From the NCBI GenBank assembly GCA_963693305.1, contig OY855903.1:54129650-54193649 (forward strand): a stretch of DNA of 64,000 nucleotides. Reading direction: 5' to 3'. This document shows positions 21,803-35,845 of this stretch, piece by piece. How positions within the stretch are numbered: position 1 is the stretch's first letter; each line of letters opens with the position of its first letter. Source of the DNA: Meandrina meandrites. Its lineage: Eukaryota; Cnidaria; Anthozoa; Scleractinia; Meandrinidae. The notes beneath the pieces are model-generated. The model saw only the letters and a list, made by a program, of their open reading frames with translations. It ran no database searches and was not told where the DNA came from. Position numbers and translations under genes: made by a program.

Positions 21803-22262
21803 TAAAGTTTCGGTATAACAATCTTACTCAGGCCTCGCGCACAGTGAAATATTTTTTTTTGAACTATTTTCAAATGTATTCCGGCTTCATCAAGGAAGAT
21901 AATGGTGAAATGAGCGTGATTAACTAAACGTAAAAGCCATTGAAAAGTGAATGCATGCCACTTCCTTTCAGATGCGTATTATAATTTTCTCTTTCAAACA
22001 GCGACGACGGGTTTGTACTTTCGAATGGTAAATCAACATGCAAACGTTGAATAAATATGGATTAATAAAGAAATGTCACTTTGTGTTGTTGAAAATGATC
22101 ATTGGCTTTTCGAATGTGAACAACAGGTAAAGTTGTCCTAAGAGGAAAGTAACCGACCTCCTTTTCCTATATTCGGCTTTAACGTTTAATTTTAAGTGCA
22201 TGCTCTCCTCTGTCGACAAGTGCAACGTTCGAGGCAAATAAACAATTCAGTCCGTTCTAGGA

Positions 22263-22556
22263 TTATAAATGGTCAACTGAAACAGAACCCATCGGAAAAT
22301 CGTTCAAAAATAAGTGTCGAGTGGTGACGGTAGGGCGATCTTCAACGTAAAAGTTGGACACAGGATCTTTAACCTTGGAGTGGCCTGTGTGCACTGACTG
22401 AATATTAAATAAGTTTTCAGCAACCAAACGGTTCACTATACCTCTAGAAGAATCTTGATCCAAGAGCTTGTTTGAAATCCACAAGCCACCAAGACAGAAA
22501 CAGATGACAATAAACAGCAGCTTATTCCTGTACCATAACCGTGATTTTCCCAACAT
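22263..22556 (-). CDS. Sulfotransferase anchor exon, gene 2
   Basis: Identical to the exon at 612-905. Catalytic exon 17456-18258 lies about 4 kb downstream on the minus strand and lacks its own N-terminal anchor, so the two are inferred to be 5' and 3' parts of one gene spanning the U1/U2 junction. The catalytic exon needs one base from the preceding exon. A phase-compatible GT exists here (ATGG then GTTCTG) but is not conserved in U3, so an extra small exon is possible. Confidence 0.6.
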   Translation of the reverse strand: MLGKSRLWYRNKLLFIVICFCLGGLWISNKLLDQDSSRGIVNRLVAENLFNIQSVHTGHSKVKDPVSNFYVEDRPTVTTRHLFLNDFPMGSVSVDHL

Positions 22557-24322
22557 GGTGGGTGGTTGGTAACAAATTGTTTGTGCGTGTCGCAGGCTTT
22601 TCTCTTCTCGGGATGTATTTTTTATACGAGTAAAGCTCTCAAAGATTACCAAGCAACTAAATTTATGTAAAAGCTCGAATTAATTTCGTGATCTGATTGG
22701 TTAAAAAAGCGAGACCTTAGGGCTTTTTTTGGTAAAATACATCTTATTAGACATTTTTGTTTTTTGTTTAAATAATTGTTCTGTTTTGCGAAATTGCAGT
22801 GAGCCAAAATTTAAGAATAATTTTCCTTTTTAAGAGAAACGCGCGCGATCGTGTCAAACAAGGGAAAATCAATCAGATTCGCGTTTCTATGATCTAATAC
22901 ACAATAGGTGTTTTATAATGCTAAATTTGACAAGAGGCATAAATTAGTTTATTTATTGAGGAAAAAAACTTTCATCGAACCGCATACTAAAAAAACATTT
23001 TTGCTGCCGCATTCTAATTTTGTGTCATTTATGAATAAACATAAAACAGCTTTTTTGTGTGTGAACGGAACTCTATACTCCAGAACTGTGCCTGTTCCTT
23101 TTAGATATCCTGGGTTTTTTTGTGTGTACCGTTTTCGGTTTCCTGCTGTTGGTAGCATGTTAAATTAGCAACCGCTCTCTCCATGCCAGGCTCGACGTTG
23201 CCTATGCCGTGAAATAACGAACTGTTCTTCCATGCAGCGCCACTGCTGTCTCGGGCTCGTAGGTCCGATAACTTTTTGCGCGATAAAATGTTCTTTAGTA
23301 TACACCAATCAAAGTCTTTTCAGTTTTTTTTTGACTAGCATCACATCACTCTTTGTTATTTTGCCACAGCAGATCAACATGATGTCTGTTGTTTCCTTAG
23401 TAACCTATTTTAAAACAGTAAAAATGCACGTCCTTTTTGCATTTTCTTTTGTACCTGTAGTTTGGCCACGGCACGGTGTTCTGTCTTTTCCGTTGGTTCT
23501 TATAGCGCGAAGCGAAAAACCGCAACAACACTTTTCCTTTCGTTTCTCGCCCGAGGAGCATATAGCCTACAGTGGTTCTGTTCGTAGTCTATCGTTTTGC
23601 TTTAGCTGTTCCTTTCACTCATTCAGTCATTCGCTGTGGCGTAGGTCAAGTAATTAATTTTCTAATCATGAATAATCATAATACTGTCACGTTTCAGGCC
23701 GTAACATGACAACCAACTGTTCTGACAGGCTTGTTGTCTCAGCCAGCTGATTTGTTTTTCGCTCACTAGGAAGACTGCCCACAGGCAATCGCATAGAAAT
23801 AATCTGCCACAAAATAAAGAGCGGGAGACTGGGGAGAGAATGTAAGAGCACCCCATGATCTCCTTCTCGTCGCCCTCCGCGGCCACATTGTCTTTAATCT
23901 TTTCAGATCCGATATGCTGTACATTTTCACTGTTTTCACATGGTTTTGTCAATGGGCGGGCTTTCGAATTTGAGCCCTCTCGGATTGCCATTACCAGCGA
24001 GCACTTTATAGACAACTGTCTTCACGCTAGTTGTTCTATTCTGTGCGGCACACACTCTGCTGACGAGACCCAATCAGGTCGAAACAGCTGTCCAGAGTTT
24101 GCATTTTTGGCTTTCAGTTTGGACTCTATCATGTCGTTGTCCCGTTAAGGCTTTTCATTTCTACGTAGTGTCAGCCTTGCAGTTTATTGTCTTTGTATTT
24201 TATTTTTGGCTGATTAGAGCTGTCAGTAGCTCCTACGTACACCAGCAGCATTTTCGTCCGCGGTCCCTTGCTTTCATTTGTCTTTAATACGGCCTACTTT
24301 CAAGGCTCTTTCCTTCTATTAA

Positions 24323-25455
24323 GGTGATTCCACTGAATTGCATTGCGCATCCTTGCTGCGCATGAGTTTTCGCGTCATTTAGTGTGCACACGAGCGCTCG
24401 CGCACACAACATTACGGCATTTCCTTCAGATTAAGCTTAGCAGGGAAATAAATGGTTATTTTTTTCTAAACGAGCACGGTGACCCCCATTTTTTAATGCA
24501 TTAACTTAAATGACATGCGGTTAACTACAATATATCGCGATTTAAAGAAAAGTTGATTATTCTATTTAACAATTAGATTATTCGCTCTCAATTTCTATGA
24601 GGTGATAGTTGATGAGGCCGCAGGCCGAATCAACTATCACCTCATAGAAATTGAGAGCGAATAATCTAATTGTTTTAGTAGAATTCTGACTGAAATAAAC
24701 GCAAATAATGGTTTCTAGTTATTTTCCTACGCATTATTGAACTTAACGGTTTAACGAAATCGCACGCATTGAATTGTCCTTGGTAAATTTGCAGTTGTTT
24801 ACGCGCGTGCACCCGTTTTTCAATAATTCCAAGCTTTTAAAGTCAAGAAACCGCTAATGTCCTTCTTTTAGTCTTCTCGGCAATTTTATTAGCCATTTAC
24901 ATTTAAACTTCCTTCCAAAACTTCGGAAAAACGATAAAAACGTGGCATTCTGTGGACGACCTTCGGCAACTGCACACTAATGGCTGATAGTGTTCAATAG
25001 CTCAGCCAATCACATTGCAGCATTTGCATTAGTGTACAAGTAGAATTCTACTAATTTGAGATATTTTTATTTGAATGCTTTAAAAAGCACGTATTTTGGT
25101 AGTGCTGCTTACGTGCGCACGCAGCAAAATCTCTAATTTCTTTTATAATCTTAATTCCAGTTCAATTAAAATAGTTTGTTATGTAAGATTAAAGTCTATT
25201 TTGTATAACTGCTTCGCTGTTTTAATGCAAGAAATGTTTGTTTCTAGAAATGATAGTGCCCTTTTCGGATTACTAGGGTCCCTATTACAAACCTCGTGGG
25301 TCGTATATTTACCATAATAGCCATCCAGGTTGCACAAAAAACGAGCACGGTGACCCCCATTTTTTATTGCATTTTTGCAATGCTCATAACATAATTTTGA
25401 ACTGGACCAAGTCTTAGAAAATTTTGATTACTGCTTCTTTCTCAGTGGAATCACC
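24323..25455. mobile_element. TTAA-flanked element T-a, U2
   Basis: Exact copy of the U1 element, including the nested foldback. Confidence 0.7.
24568..25064. mobile_element. Foldback MITE 1, U2
   Basis: Exact copy; palindrome arms 24570-24613 and 24629-24672. Confidence 0.65.
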
Positions 25456-26227
25456 TTAAGAAAAGGCTTGACTTTTCTGGTAGTTTCGTACATTTATGGT
25501 TATAGATCTGAATTTATTTGACATTTTTACAAGATTTTGTTTGACGCCAGTTGTTTCAGTTTAGGGGGCTCCAGGGTTCGTCTGCAGCCTTCAGTTTTTT
25601 TTGTCCACGTGAGTCCGGTGATCGCTTACGGTTCGTCTGCGGCTGTCCACACGAGAACAATAAAATGAATCATTAACGCTCCAATATCTATCAATCGAGG
25701 ACACCTGGGTATAAGAACCTGAATTTCGCATGACGTCCGTGTTTAACGATTTATGCGTTTACGCCGTTGGTAATTGATTCATTCTGAAGAGCGTATAATA
25801 CAGGGGTTTATGTAAGACAAGCTACGAAGGAGATAGGTGCTAGGTTAAGTTAAGACAGGGGTACACCTAAAGCCCGTTTTCCCCCGCTGAACTTGGGTTT
25901 AATGCGAATATCTCGTCCGCGTTTCAAGCATTCCCAAAACCCTCAGCTCATTTCACAAAGCTATGTTTTAGCGGTGTTTTGTAACTTTTTTGGTGATTTT
26001 TGGGGATGTTTGGGAAGAGATAGTTTTTCTCAAAGGATTAGTAAGATTTGAATTAAAATTTGAAGTTTAAAATTAGTAGATTGACATCCAAACAGTCCCC
26101 TGACAACCTGGGGTACTCTTGCGTGGGGGTCAACTGTCTGTGGTGTTCCAAAAATAATTTTCTTCCATCTATCCCTTCTTTAAACCTCTTAAAATTTCAC
26201 TAAAATTCCCGTTTACCCCCACCTTAA

Positions 26228-26669
26228 GGTCATTCCACCGAAATAGCACTGAACATAGATTTTCAAGCAAACTTTGCCCACTTGTTGATTATCATGGGAA
26301 CTCAAAATTTTTGAATTAAAAAAGGGGGGTCACCACTTTCGTTTAGGAGCAGAAAGACCTTGTATTTACCACATAATTCCTTAAAAATTCCATTGCGAAT
26401 ACTGGAAAAGTACACTTTTTCGGTTATAATCTTTTTTTCAAACATAGAAATTGATCTGTATTCATTTTATAGAAAGAATTTGATCGTTACACCCAAAATA
26501 CGTGAAAAAATTCATAGGTCCCCATACTCGTTTACGAGAAAGCGACGATTTATTTCTCTCGCGGGCTAAGTTGCATGAAAAAAAGCCGCCATTTTGTTTA
26601 TGTGCGCGCGCTAATTAGGCGTTAAATTCTGCGCATTAAGGATGCGCAATACAATACAGGGCAATGACC
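26228..26669. mobile_element. TTAA-flanked element T-b, U2
   Basis: Exact copy of 4577-5018. Confidence 0.65.
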
Positions 26670-26875
26670 TTAAAGGCAGACAATTGCATAGCTACTTTGA
26701 CATTTACATCTAATTTACAGTGGATACAAGTTAAAACGCGCCTTTTAACATGTTTATATAACAACGAAACAAAAATGGAAAATACTCCGAGGAAAATGGT
26801 CCCCCGTCTCTGCTTCAGAGAAACGAGAAAATGTCGCCATTCTATAGACGACCTTCAGCCACTGCACACTAATTA

Positions 26876-27242
26876 ACAATTATTCACCGAAGTGGAGGTG
26901 AATAGTGGTGGATATTTACCGAGCCGCGAAGCGGCGAGGTAAATATCCACCACTTTCACCGACACTGAGGTGAATAATTGTTTTAGTATATACCACACAA
27001 GTTGAATAACTAGCGGACCAAAACATTACTTTCGGTACCCAAAGCGACGCGCGAAGCCATTTTGTTTCTCTTCCGCTGCTCGGAAGTGAATAGTACTTTG
27101 CTAATCACCTCCGAGTTAACCAATCAGCGCGCGCGGAAAGCACTACTCACTTGTGCGGTATATACTAATGGCTGATAGTGTTCAATAGCTCAGCCAATCA
27201 GATTGCAGTAATTGCATTAGTATACTAGTAAAATTCTACTTA
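26876..27242. mobile_element. Foldback MITE 2, U2
   Basis: Exact copy of the U1 element. Confidence 0.55.
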
Positions 27243-29257
27243 TTGAATATAGGCCAATGGGAGAGCTTACAATGGAAGGCATTTTTACGTCTGAAATTTC
27301 AGGGAGCTTTGTATGCGTCTGTTTGTGTCGGGGGGGGGGGACTAATTTACTATTACGGTGTGATTTTCAGCATGTAGTCCCTTTAAAATGCCTCTCTTTC
27401 AATACACGCATTGTAGCGAATCTGCAGCTGGCCAAGCAGGAAACGAACGATTGCATTAGCGGTGGCCTCTCGCACAGCAGGCGTCCGAGAGTAAAACCTT
27501 TACATGCTCGATTGCATGTTACAGTTTCGGATTTTACATAATACTGTTATTACTTATCACAAATTCCTTAGTATTTGGGGCATATGTCGAGATCCAATAG
27601 GGATGAGATAAAAATCAGCTTATTATTTTAACTATAAAATAAAAATTGTTTTGGCTCACGGTGTTCAATGTGACAGTGTTTTCGCTTGCAGGGATTATCT
27701 CCAACACGGGAAACCAAAGATTTTAAGACTGAAAAACACGACAACCAGTTCTTTGGCCGTTTGTACGCCGACACGCAACGACTCTAAAAAAAGCGATTGG
27801 CGGGAGACAAAGAAAAAAGCAAAACCACGTGAAAACAGATAATTGTCAACGAACATCAGAAGGAGGATAAAGAATCAACAGGCCCGTACAGACTCAGTCT
27901 ATCACATGACTTTGTCATCAAAACAAATGATCGTGGAAGTCAATTGAACGAGTGTGACCGCTATTGATCGGGCTGAAAGGTCACTTTTTAAATCCCGTTT
28001 TTAAACAGGAACGCTTCAATCGATTTCATAATCTTTCAAAAGAAACTTAAAATAATACGAAGTTATAAACTTTGGTTATTTGTTTTAGTTGTAAGTGGTT
28101 TTCCGAAGCCTTCTTTTTCAATAAAATGTGAATGGTTTTCATATGCGACGGTTATTTTTTTGTAGTAGCCTCAAAAACAGTCAAGGTTTAGTTACAACAA
28201 GAAACATGATAATCTGAACCGTATATTATGGCAGATTTCCCAAACGAGCGATTTCTTAATTTTGCTTTTTAAAAAGCGGTCTATTCCTGCGTCTCTTTTA
28301 ATTGCCGCACAAACGCACGTAGATGCCTATACTGACCTAGTACCCACCATATTTGTCGTTTAAAACGCCAGTGTTCTAAGAAGTCTAAAATATCGGAGAA
28401 TTACATCAAAATCTTAGCATTCAGTAAAAATGGTGGTTTTATGCCAAATTATTAATAAAATCAAAACAAATAAAATAACTTAAGCTGACGTATACCTCAA
28501 AATTGCCGATTTGTTTAGCATTCTTTTCAACCTGGAAAGAGTGAGTAGAATACATCAAAGCTCCAAGTTCGGGCGTGTTACGTTCGATTGGTGTAATGAA
28601 TTTAGGACGGAAAGCTAGGTCCTTTTGCTTTCCAAGTTTTTGTCGCTTTGCAAGCCCATCCTTTTATTTTCATGAGTTATTCTTTGTTGTTATGTAACAC
28701 AATGCACACTAATGGCACCGCATTATTTTACACCTACTCAGAGTACTTCTATTTGTTTCCAGTCTTCATACCTTTTTAATTATTTTTTGGTCGAATTCAG
28801 GGGTGGTTAACTACCAAATCCACCCCCCTCTAAATCACCACCATATTTAAGATGTCCTTTTAGTTTATCACAAAATATTTCCTTGTCACTGCGAGAGACA
28901 ACATGGAAGTTTGTTTTTTTTTTAGGAAAAGTGGACAGAAAAAAAAAACAATTTCTTCCAAACCCTGTTTTTTAGGGACTTGCTTTTTGGCAATGTCTTA
29001 GTTTAATTCACGGGAAATATCTTTTCCCTTCCAGATGATGTCATTCCAAGGGTATTACTAAGTTTTCGTTTTCTCGAGTTGGTGTATGTATTTTAGTTAA
29101 GCTTGTCTTCAGCTGTGCGCCAATTAAAATAATGCTTAGTATGATTGTTGGGACAGTTATAAGATGTTGTAAATCAAGCCAGCTCGGACAGAAAACGGGA
29201 ATGTATGAAAGGAATAGAAGGGATTAGATGTGTGAACTGCCGGTGGCTTCAAGGCTG

Positions 29258-29411
29258 GGTCGCCCACTACCTCTCGGAACGAGTTATTTCATTGGTTCCT
29301 AAAACAATACATAACAGGCTATAACAATGCCCCTATCCCTGAATAACAATAGAGGTAGTGTTTACAGCGGGCGAATGAAAATAGAGGTTTTAGAGAGGTA
29401 GTGTCTTACTG
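29258..29411. mobile_element. 154-bp MITE, U2
   Basis: Exact copy, with duplicated TCAAGGCTG at 29249-29257 and 29412-29420. Confidence 0.75.
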
Positions 29412-29555
29412 TCAAGGCTGCCTAGAAACCTGAAAGTCATAGCTAGTGGGGAATAGGGTGAAAAGGGAGAGGAAGCGGCAAAGCAGTGATATCCTGCATA
29501 TGATGAATCAGACACACAGCCGTCGGACTTTCCAAACGCCCTACGAATCTATGGG

Positions 29556-30901
29556 TGCTTGGCTCCTTTGTTTTTTCCCAACACCATCGCCTGGTATTTT
29601 GAACTGGCCCTTTTCATCCCATTTTGCACAAACCATTTATCAGCACAGCAAGATCAGTGTTAATGGTTTCTTCAAATCCAGGAAGGTAATTTATCTGCAT
29701 AAAGATTTGTGTATCGCCGGCGTAAGTTGACAGCGTACTCTCCTTAATAACATAATTATGAAAGGTTTTCATAAAGATGTTGAATATAAGGGGCCGGGAA
29801 TTGATCCTTGAGGGACACCATTACATATTGATTGCCACTTTGAAAGTGTGTCCCGCAGTCTCACTCTTTGGAATCGATTTGATAAGTAATCCCTTCTGAG
29901 AGCAGTTGTTGCTTCGTCAGCTCCATATTCTTTCAGTTTCAAAGAGGTAAGGTGTCAAAAGCCTTCGACAAATCCGTAGAGGCCATTGTGATCGTTTTGT
30001 TGTCATCAATTTCTTTCTTCCATTGTTCGGTTAAGCTTAGAAGTGCTGTGTCACAACCATGATAATTCCTGTAAGCAAACACATATTTATGATAAATTCC
30101 TTCAAACTGTGGTCTTATTCGGTGATGTGCAAGTCTTTCAAAAACTTTCGAAAAAGCAGAAAGAATCCTTACGGGTCGATAGTTGATTTTCAGTAGGCTG
30201 CAATCCTTTTTGAGAACTGGAGTCATCTCAACAAGCTTCCACGGTTGTGGTATTTTAGTGGAAGTTAAAAACATGATTTATCAGTGTACTAAGAAGATAG
30301 CACAAAACTTCCATCGATTCTTCGACTGCTCGTGGAGAGATCCCGTCACATCCAGTAGCCTTTAAGATTCCTCATTACCTCATAAACTTCTGTTCGATTC
30401 GTGTTGCTTATCGACACATTGGGCCTGTTTATTAAATTATTTGATATGTGCGATAAATCAGCTGGTGAAGTAGAACTGGTGAAGAATTCATTTAATGTTT
30501 CGGCCACCTCTTGCGGCTGATGATTTTGTCGCCCTCCTTTAATGTGATTCCACTATTGTTTACATTTTTGCGGGAGTTAACACAGAGAAAAAAGGAATCG
30601 CTGAAATCTGGCAAAGCACAGAGAGAGCATATCCAGTCCACTGATGGGTTGTTGAGATAGCACTGAAAGGCCCTGCTTGACATTTTTAAACATCTCACGT
30701 GCGACCAAGTGTTGCAATCAGCACATAAAATAGCATTTTGGTTCCCTCTTACGGGTTTAGCACATTCGCGACAGGGATATTTGGCGGTGGACTCATTCTT
30801 CGGACCAGGATTTGGTGAGACATCGCCAGAAATCAGACGTCTTTGTACTTGAAATGTGCTGACGCCAGCAGCAGTGTATAATAATCTTCTTACTTGAAAA
30901 C
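29556..30901 (-). pseudogene. PHD/RT non-LTR relic, U2
   Basis: Exact copy of the U1 relic, with the same YAGD change and frame breaks. Absent from U3, whose homology stops just before it. Confidence 0.8.
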
Positions 30902-31155
30902 GCCTCGATCGTAGCTAAACATTTGTTTGTAATAAGGGAAGTGTCCTCGAAGCAAAGAAGTGTGGTTTGGCGGCTTGTGAACTTCTCGCAGATGTAAAAC
31001 GAGGAGTAAAAGCGACAATGGTGTGCCGCTCATTCAGACGCGTCTGGCCGCCATCTTGCCTCTTGCCGGCGAAAATCGACATATGTTTTGATATATTTTC
31101 GTCTTGCCTTGATTGAGAAGATATCTGCCAATAGCCCTTTTTATTCTTTAATAAA

Positions 31156-32181
31156 TCAATCAACCATTTGCTGAAATGATCCCAAAAAGGTACTTCCTTT
31201 CGGTCTTGCTGAAACCTCCTTTCTCTCTGGTGGGACAGACATGTAACCATATGGCTGGAAGCATCCTTGGGTAGAAGACTGAACAGACTCGGCTGGTGGC
31301 TGAGCTGACATAATCGTCTCCATGAGCTGAAGCTCGTGTCTCCGGGCCATCTAGTTTTTTTCGCGATAAAACTCAAGGACACCTTTGGTTGGGCCTCTCT
31401 CTAACACCGTCTCCATGCATTCAACAGCACTCGAGACATCTTTTTTTCTTTTTTTCCCTCGGTTTTTGACTGGTACAAAAAGCTTCCTATCATCTGACGA
31501 TCCGTTATCCATACTCTCCTCGCTGCCCTCTACACTTGCTGGACTTGCCCTTGACTGCTCATTAACACCTTCACTGCTGCCACAAGTTGGTTCCACTGCT
31601 CTTTCAGGCTGACACGAATCACGAGTTTTAACGAGAGCAAACAGCACGGGGAACCAGGGCCCATAATTCTTTTTCTCCTGGAAGCGATCAACACCTGTCG
31701 CGGTTTTGATGGTAAGAGCCACCTTTTTGCATTCGCTTATCAGCTTCTTTAACTTGTTTCTCACCTGCTCCACAGTGAACACAACGTCATCACCACGTGC
31801 TTCGAAACGTTCCTGGATATCTTTAAGCAACTTGCTATAACGTCGTTGTCTCTTGAGTTTTTGGAATTCGTGAAGAGAATCTTTCTTTTTGTAATATTCA
31901 CTGTTGCAAACGATGTCCACCATATGAGTAACGTCTTCATCCTTCCAATGAGATTTCCTTCCAGGACCAGCTTTCTTCTTCTTTGCCCGATCGGTTTTCC
32001 GAAGCTTGCTAAAATCAGGGTCGCTGTCTTCCTGGTCTCCTTCTTCGCCTTGCCCACTGTAATTTCCATAGCCAGCTATTGGAATGTTTTCGTCAAAGGG
32101 TTCTTCTTCGTTGGGTGATATATCACCAACCTGCTCTTCGGCGGAGGAAATTTCGTTGACATTCCTTCGCCAAGCCGCCAT
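31156..32181 (-). pseudogene. Harbinger Myb/SANT-like protein with in-frame stop, U2
   Basis: Exact copy, including the TAG at 31353-31351. Confidence 0.65.
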
Positions 32182-32293
32182 GTTTTTACATCTAGCGGGA
32201 ATTTCGCGGGAATGACATTCAATGCCCAACTCCCCGCAGGAACGCAATCCCGCGGCAAATCCCGCTAAAAATAATTTATGAATTCTGTTTGGC

Positions 32294-32475
32294 ACGGCAG
32301 AAGCGCGACGTTTGGATCACTGCCGTGCCAGAGTCGTGTAGCACGGAACTTGTTTGATTTGCCGAACTTAGTTTTTAGTTTGATTCAGACGCCGTACTTC
32401 TGCCGTTCTTTTGTCGAACTTAATTCCTGAATTTATTTCGGCACGGCAGAAGCACGACGTCTGAACTGGGCCTAA
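32294..32475. repeat. Harbinger-type terminus, U2
   Basis: Exact copy of 10643-10824. Confidence 0.5.
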
Positions 32476-32741
32476 GCTTCTTCCAAAATATTTTATGTAG
32501 ACCCTCGATTCATTTCTTATATGTGTAAGTTTCTTTCTTTTCTGTACAAGTTTCATAATAAAGTTGTTGTTGTTGATTCAATTGATGGTATAAGATGAAA
32601 TCAAGTTTAAAATATGCGGAAAAAATCTTGAAATGTAACGGCTCAATTATCCCTACCTGACATTTATCTCTAAAGACTTTCATTTCGTTAAAAAAAAAAA
32701 GAAATCGCAGCCGTAAACGTTTAATAAAAATATTTCAATGA

Positions 32742-33163
32742 CAGGGTTGCCACGGTCAGGAAAAAGTTAGGGAATTTTGCAAAAAGTCAGGAAAAATCTT
32801 AGTTCTTGTCAAAGTCAGTGAGAAGTCAGGGTTTACTTCAGTCACCAAGGAAGATGAAGGAGGGGCTTGAGAAAATGGTTCAGGAACTTACTAAAGAAGC
32901 GAATGCACTTGCTACAGAGGCTGAAACAAAAAACAAAATGGATTTGTTTGTGAAGTCAAATGCCATGCGTTTGAAATCCCATTAAAAACGTAAAGAGATC
33001 GAAGATTAAGAGAAAAATATGAATGGTCTGCAAAAAAAGCTTAAGCAAATGTTAATGTGGACTTGGCTTATTTGATAATTCGCCTAATGTGAGGTCAGTG
33101 AAAATTGTTTGAGGTCAGTGAAAAGTCAGGGAATTTTTGGGGCTCTTATGACTGGCAACCCTG
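32742..33163 (+). mobile_element. hAT-like DNA transposon remnant, U2
   Basis: Exact copy of 11091-11512. Confidence 0.55.
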
Positions 33164-33324
33164 ATATACATCAATGATTGTTTAATTCATTCGCACAGAA
33201 CTCCTTTGCATCTTATTTTATTTAAGAAATACCTCATCTGACCGAATGATTTATTGCGCAATTCACTCTCATTGCAACGCCTTCCCGGCAGTTTGAAATT
33301 AATTTTGTTACACTTTACTTGCAG

Positions 33325-33699
33325 GTTCTAAAAATGTGTGCTTCATTTGCCTAGAGGATTTCAATATACCATCCTCCGGCTGCTGTGGGCAAACCGTCCA
33401 CACTGAACGTGTATCATGGTAAGGCATATTTTAATTTACAATTCTAAAGTGCTTTGTAAAGTTTTGTAGAGGTCGTACCTAAACTGTACCTTTGATTTCA
33501 TTTCGGTTAGATGACAAGAAAGACAGAAACAGCAAGTCAATGGCCAGCCTGTAGGAAGCAGTATCCACTGCCTTCTCAAGAAGAAACAGTAGGGGATAAA
33601 ATGCTCATGCGGCATTTAAGAGAAGTAAGAAGCGTTTTTAACAACATGTCTTACAATCTAATGAGAAAACAAAGAACAGACAAGCTGATCTTTTGCTAA
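33325..33699 (+). pseudogene. RING-like two-exon gene fragment, U2
   Basis: Exact copy: exons 33325-33418 and 33511-33699. Confidence 0.45.
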
Positions 33700-34085
33700 T
33701 TAATCTGATTATCGCTCCTTTTGTTGTTACAGGATAATCAGTTAATCGCTTTTTTTTTGCTGTCGATTCGATGTTGTCGGAATGGCACAAATCCAGAAGT
33801 TATCGATATCCTAATAGTTGATATCCCAATCTCTCTTTTTTTCCCCGGCGTATTTTTGCAGGGAAAGACCCCCAAGAACTGAAGAAAAAAGGACATGCAC
33901 TGCCTGTGTATGTTGCGTCACAAAGACATGATTTTGCGTTTAACATAAGAAGGATTGCAGCGTGCGTGTCGGCGATGTGCCACGGCAGTCCAAAACTGCC
34001 AACATTGTTTTAGATTAATGAGGAAGTTTCGCACTATTATTATTATTACTATGGCTAACTTCTTATTGGTCTCGAACAGGTAACT

Positions 34086-34530
34086 AAACTTACTTTGCAA
34101 AATGTTTTATTTGGAATAATATCAAATCAATGCCCTTCAATTAATTTACTCAATTACCTAATTATTATTGGAAAATTGTCTCTGTGGGACTGCAGAAGAA
34201 ACCAAACACACCCTAATATTCAAGGTTATCAGAACAAAATAGCTATTAAATATGTAACTTTTAGGATAATAAATAAGGATAATTTTAGAAATGGATATTT
34301 ACACCACACATAATTTAGTAGGTTATCTAGATTTGCTGTCTTCTTTTTCTTTTATTTTACTTCTCTTTTTTTCCTTTTCGCTTTTTTGCGTGTTTAATCT
34401 TACTTTATTTTTGTAAAAGTCTAGTTACTGATGTACCGGTTTCACTTATTGTTAACTTTTTTGTATTCTTATTCTGAATATCAATGTAACTGTAAGTTGT
34501 AAAACTGTCAATAAAGAACACGTCTTAAAA
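34086..34530 (+). mobile_element. Non-LTR retrotransposon 3' end, U2
   Basis: Diverged paralogue of the U1 fragment, with a longer open C-terminal frame (34095-34313) and small indels in the T-rich UTR. Confidence 0.55.
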
Positions 34531-34904
34531 AAAGTTTTGATCGCGTGACTAATGTTCAGTCAATGGTTGTAGTTTGCGTCAAATAAAACCGGCGTTGGCT
34601 GTAAATCACGATACCAGCGCAATGTTGTAGACTGTCTGTCTTTGGCTATCAAAATAAAAAAAAATACTTAGAGAATGTCGTCCGTGATACTGTAACGGTG
34701 CATACCCTGAAGCTTACAGTTGTTATTCCCTTAAAATTCCTGATTCAATCTTCTGTGTTAATGAAGTAATTTCGTATAGTTACTGTAACGGTTTTAGATC
34801 TAATTGTTTCCGATATATTTAATGGTTTGGGTATTGAAACAAAATAACGATAATTGGAGAGGACAAATGTTTCCTTGACAGAAATGCAGCTGCAAAAATA
34901 CTTT

Positions 34905-35845
34905 ACTCACCATCTTCTTTGGTGTTGCCCTTGTTAACTCCAAAAACGTCAGCTAAGAACTCTGTTCGAACTTCCTGGGGAAGTGATTTCAATTGCTCCA
35001 GCTTGCAGTTGCCTTTAAAGTTTCCAAAGCATCTGACATGTAGGGCATGATAAAAGGATTTGCTCAAAGCTGGGATGAGTGCTTCTCCTCCAACGCTTGG
35101 ATGAGTGCTTCTTCTCCATCTGTTCCGAAGGCAAGCAATAAAGAGACCTCTTTTTTAAGCCCCACTAGGTTTTGAGAAAAGGCCTTTCTTTGATGAAGCA
35201 ACATTGGTCCAAGCATAAGTGGGGGTTTGTTTTCCTATCCTTTAACATCAGGTTCCGATAGGTTGTGACAGTCAAATGAAACTTCCCCAGGTTCAAGGTG
35301 GGATCTACTCCAAAGACAGCAAATTTTGCGAGATTAGCACAGAATCGAACCATGTCTCGCAGTTGCCTAGGTCTGTACGAAGTTTGGGTCCTGTTACTTC
35401 TCTTAAAAATGCGCTTTCCCGATTACCGAGCTGCTGCCTTTTGGAATTCATAAGTACAAGTAGCACAGAATCAACCTCCGTTGTGGCCTTTAACAGCTTG
35501 AACACGTGAAAATGTTTCTCAGTAAGGTTTAATTTTAAATGCATAATACATACCCGGAATGACCTAGAAGTACTTCTTCAGATCTGGCGAGGATTTGTTC
35601 TTGTCATAAAATCGTTTTAGATTATACATGACCCATTCTGTTGCCGGAACGTCATCTTCGCCAAGCTGATACAAATTGCCCTCGTCATCCATAGCAAATC
35701 TATACTTGTGGAGCCCATTGTTCCACCAGGCTCCCATATCATCACTTTTGATGCCGTCCTCGTTTTTGAGATGTGTCCTGTCCACTAAAAATGTAACATT
35801 GTGTTGAATAGCACGAGGGGTGGTTTTGCAGACCTATCCCTCTTG
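34905..35845 (-). pseudogene. MULE-type transposase pseudogene, U2
   Basis: Diverged copy with the same 26-bp duplication frameshift plus its own indels. For example, a deletion near 35368 removes part of NLGFDWQLRN. Fragments are 35785-35564, 35544-35305 and 35353-35165. Shared damage shows the element was dead before the unit duplicated. Confidence 0.7.
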
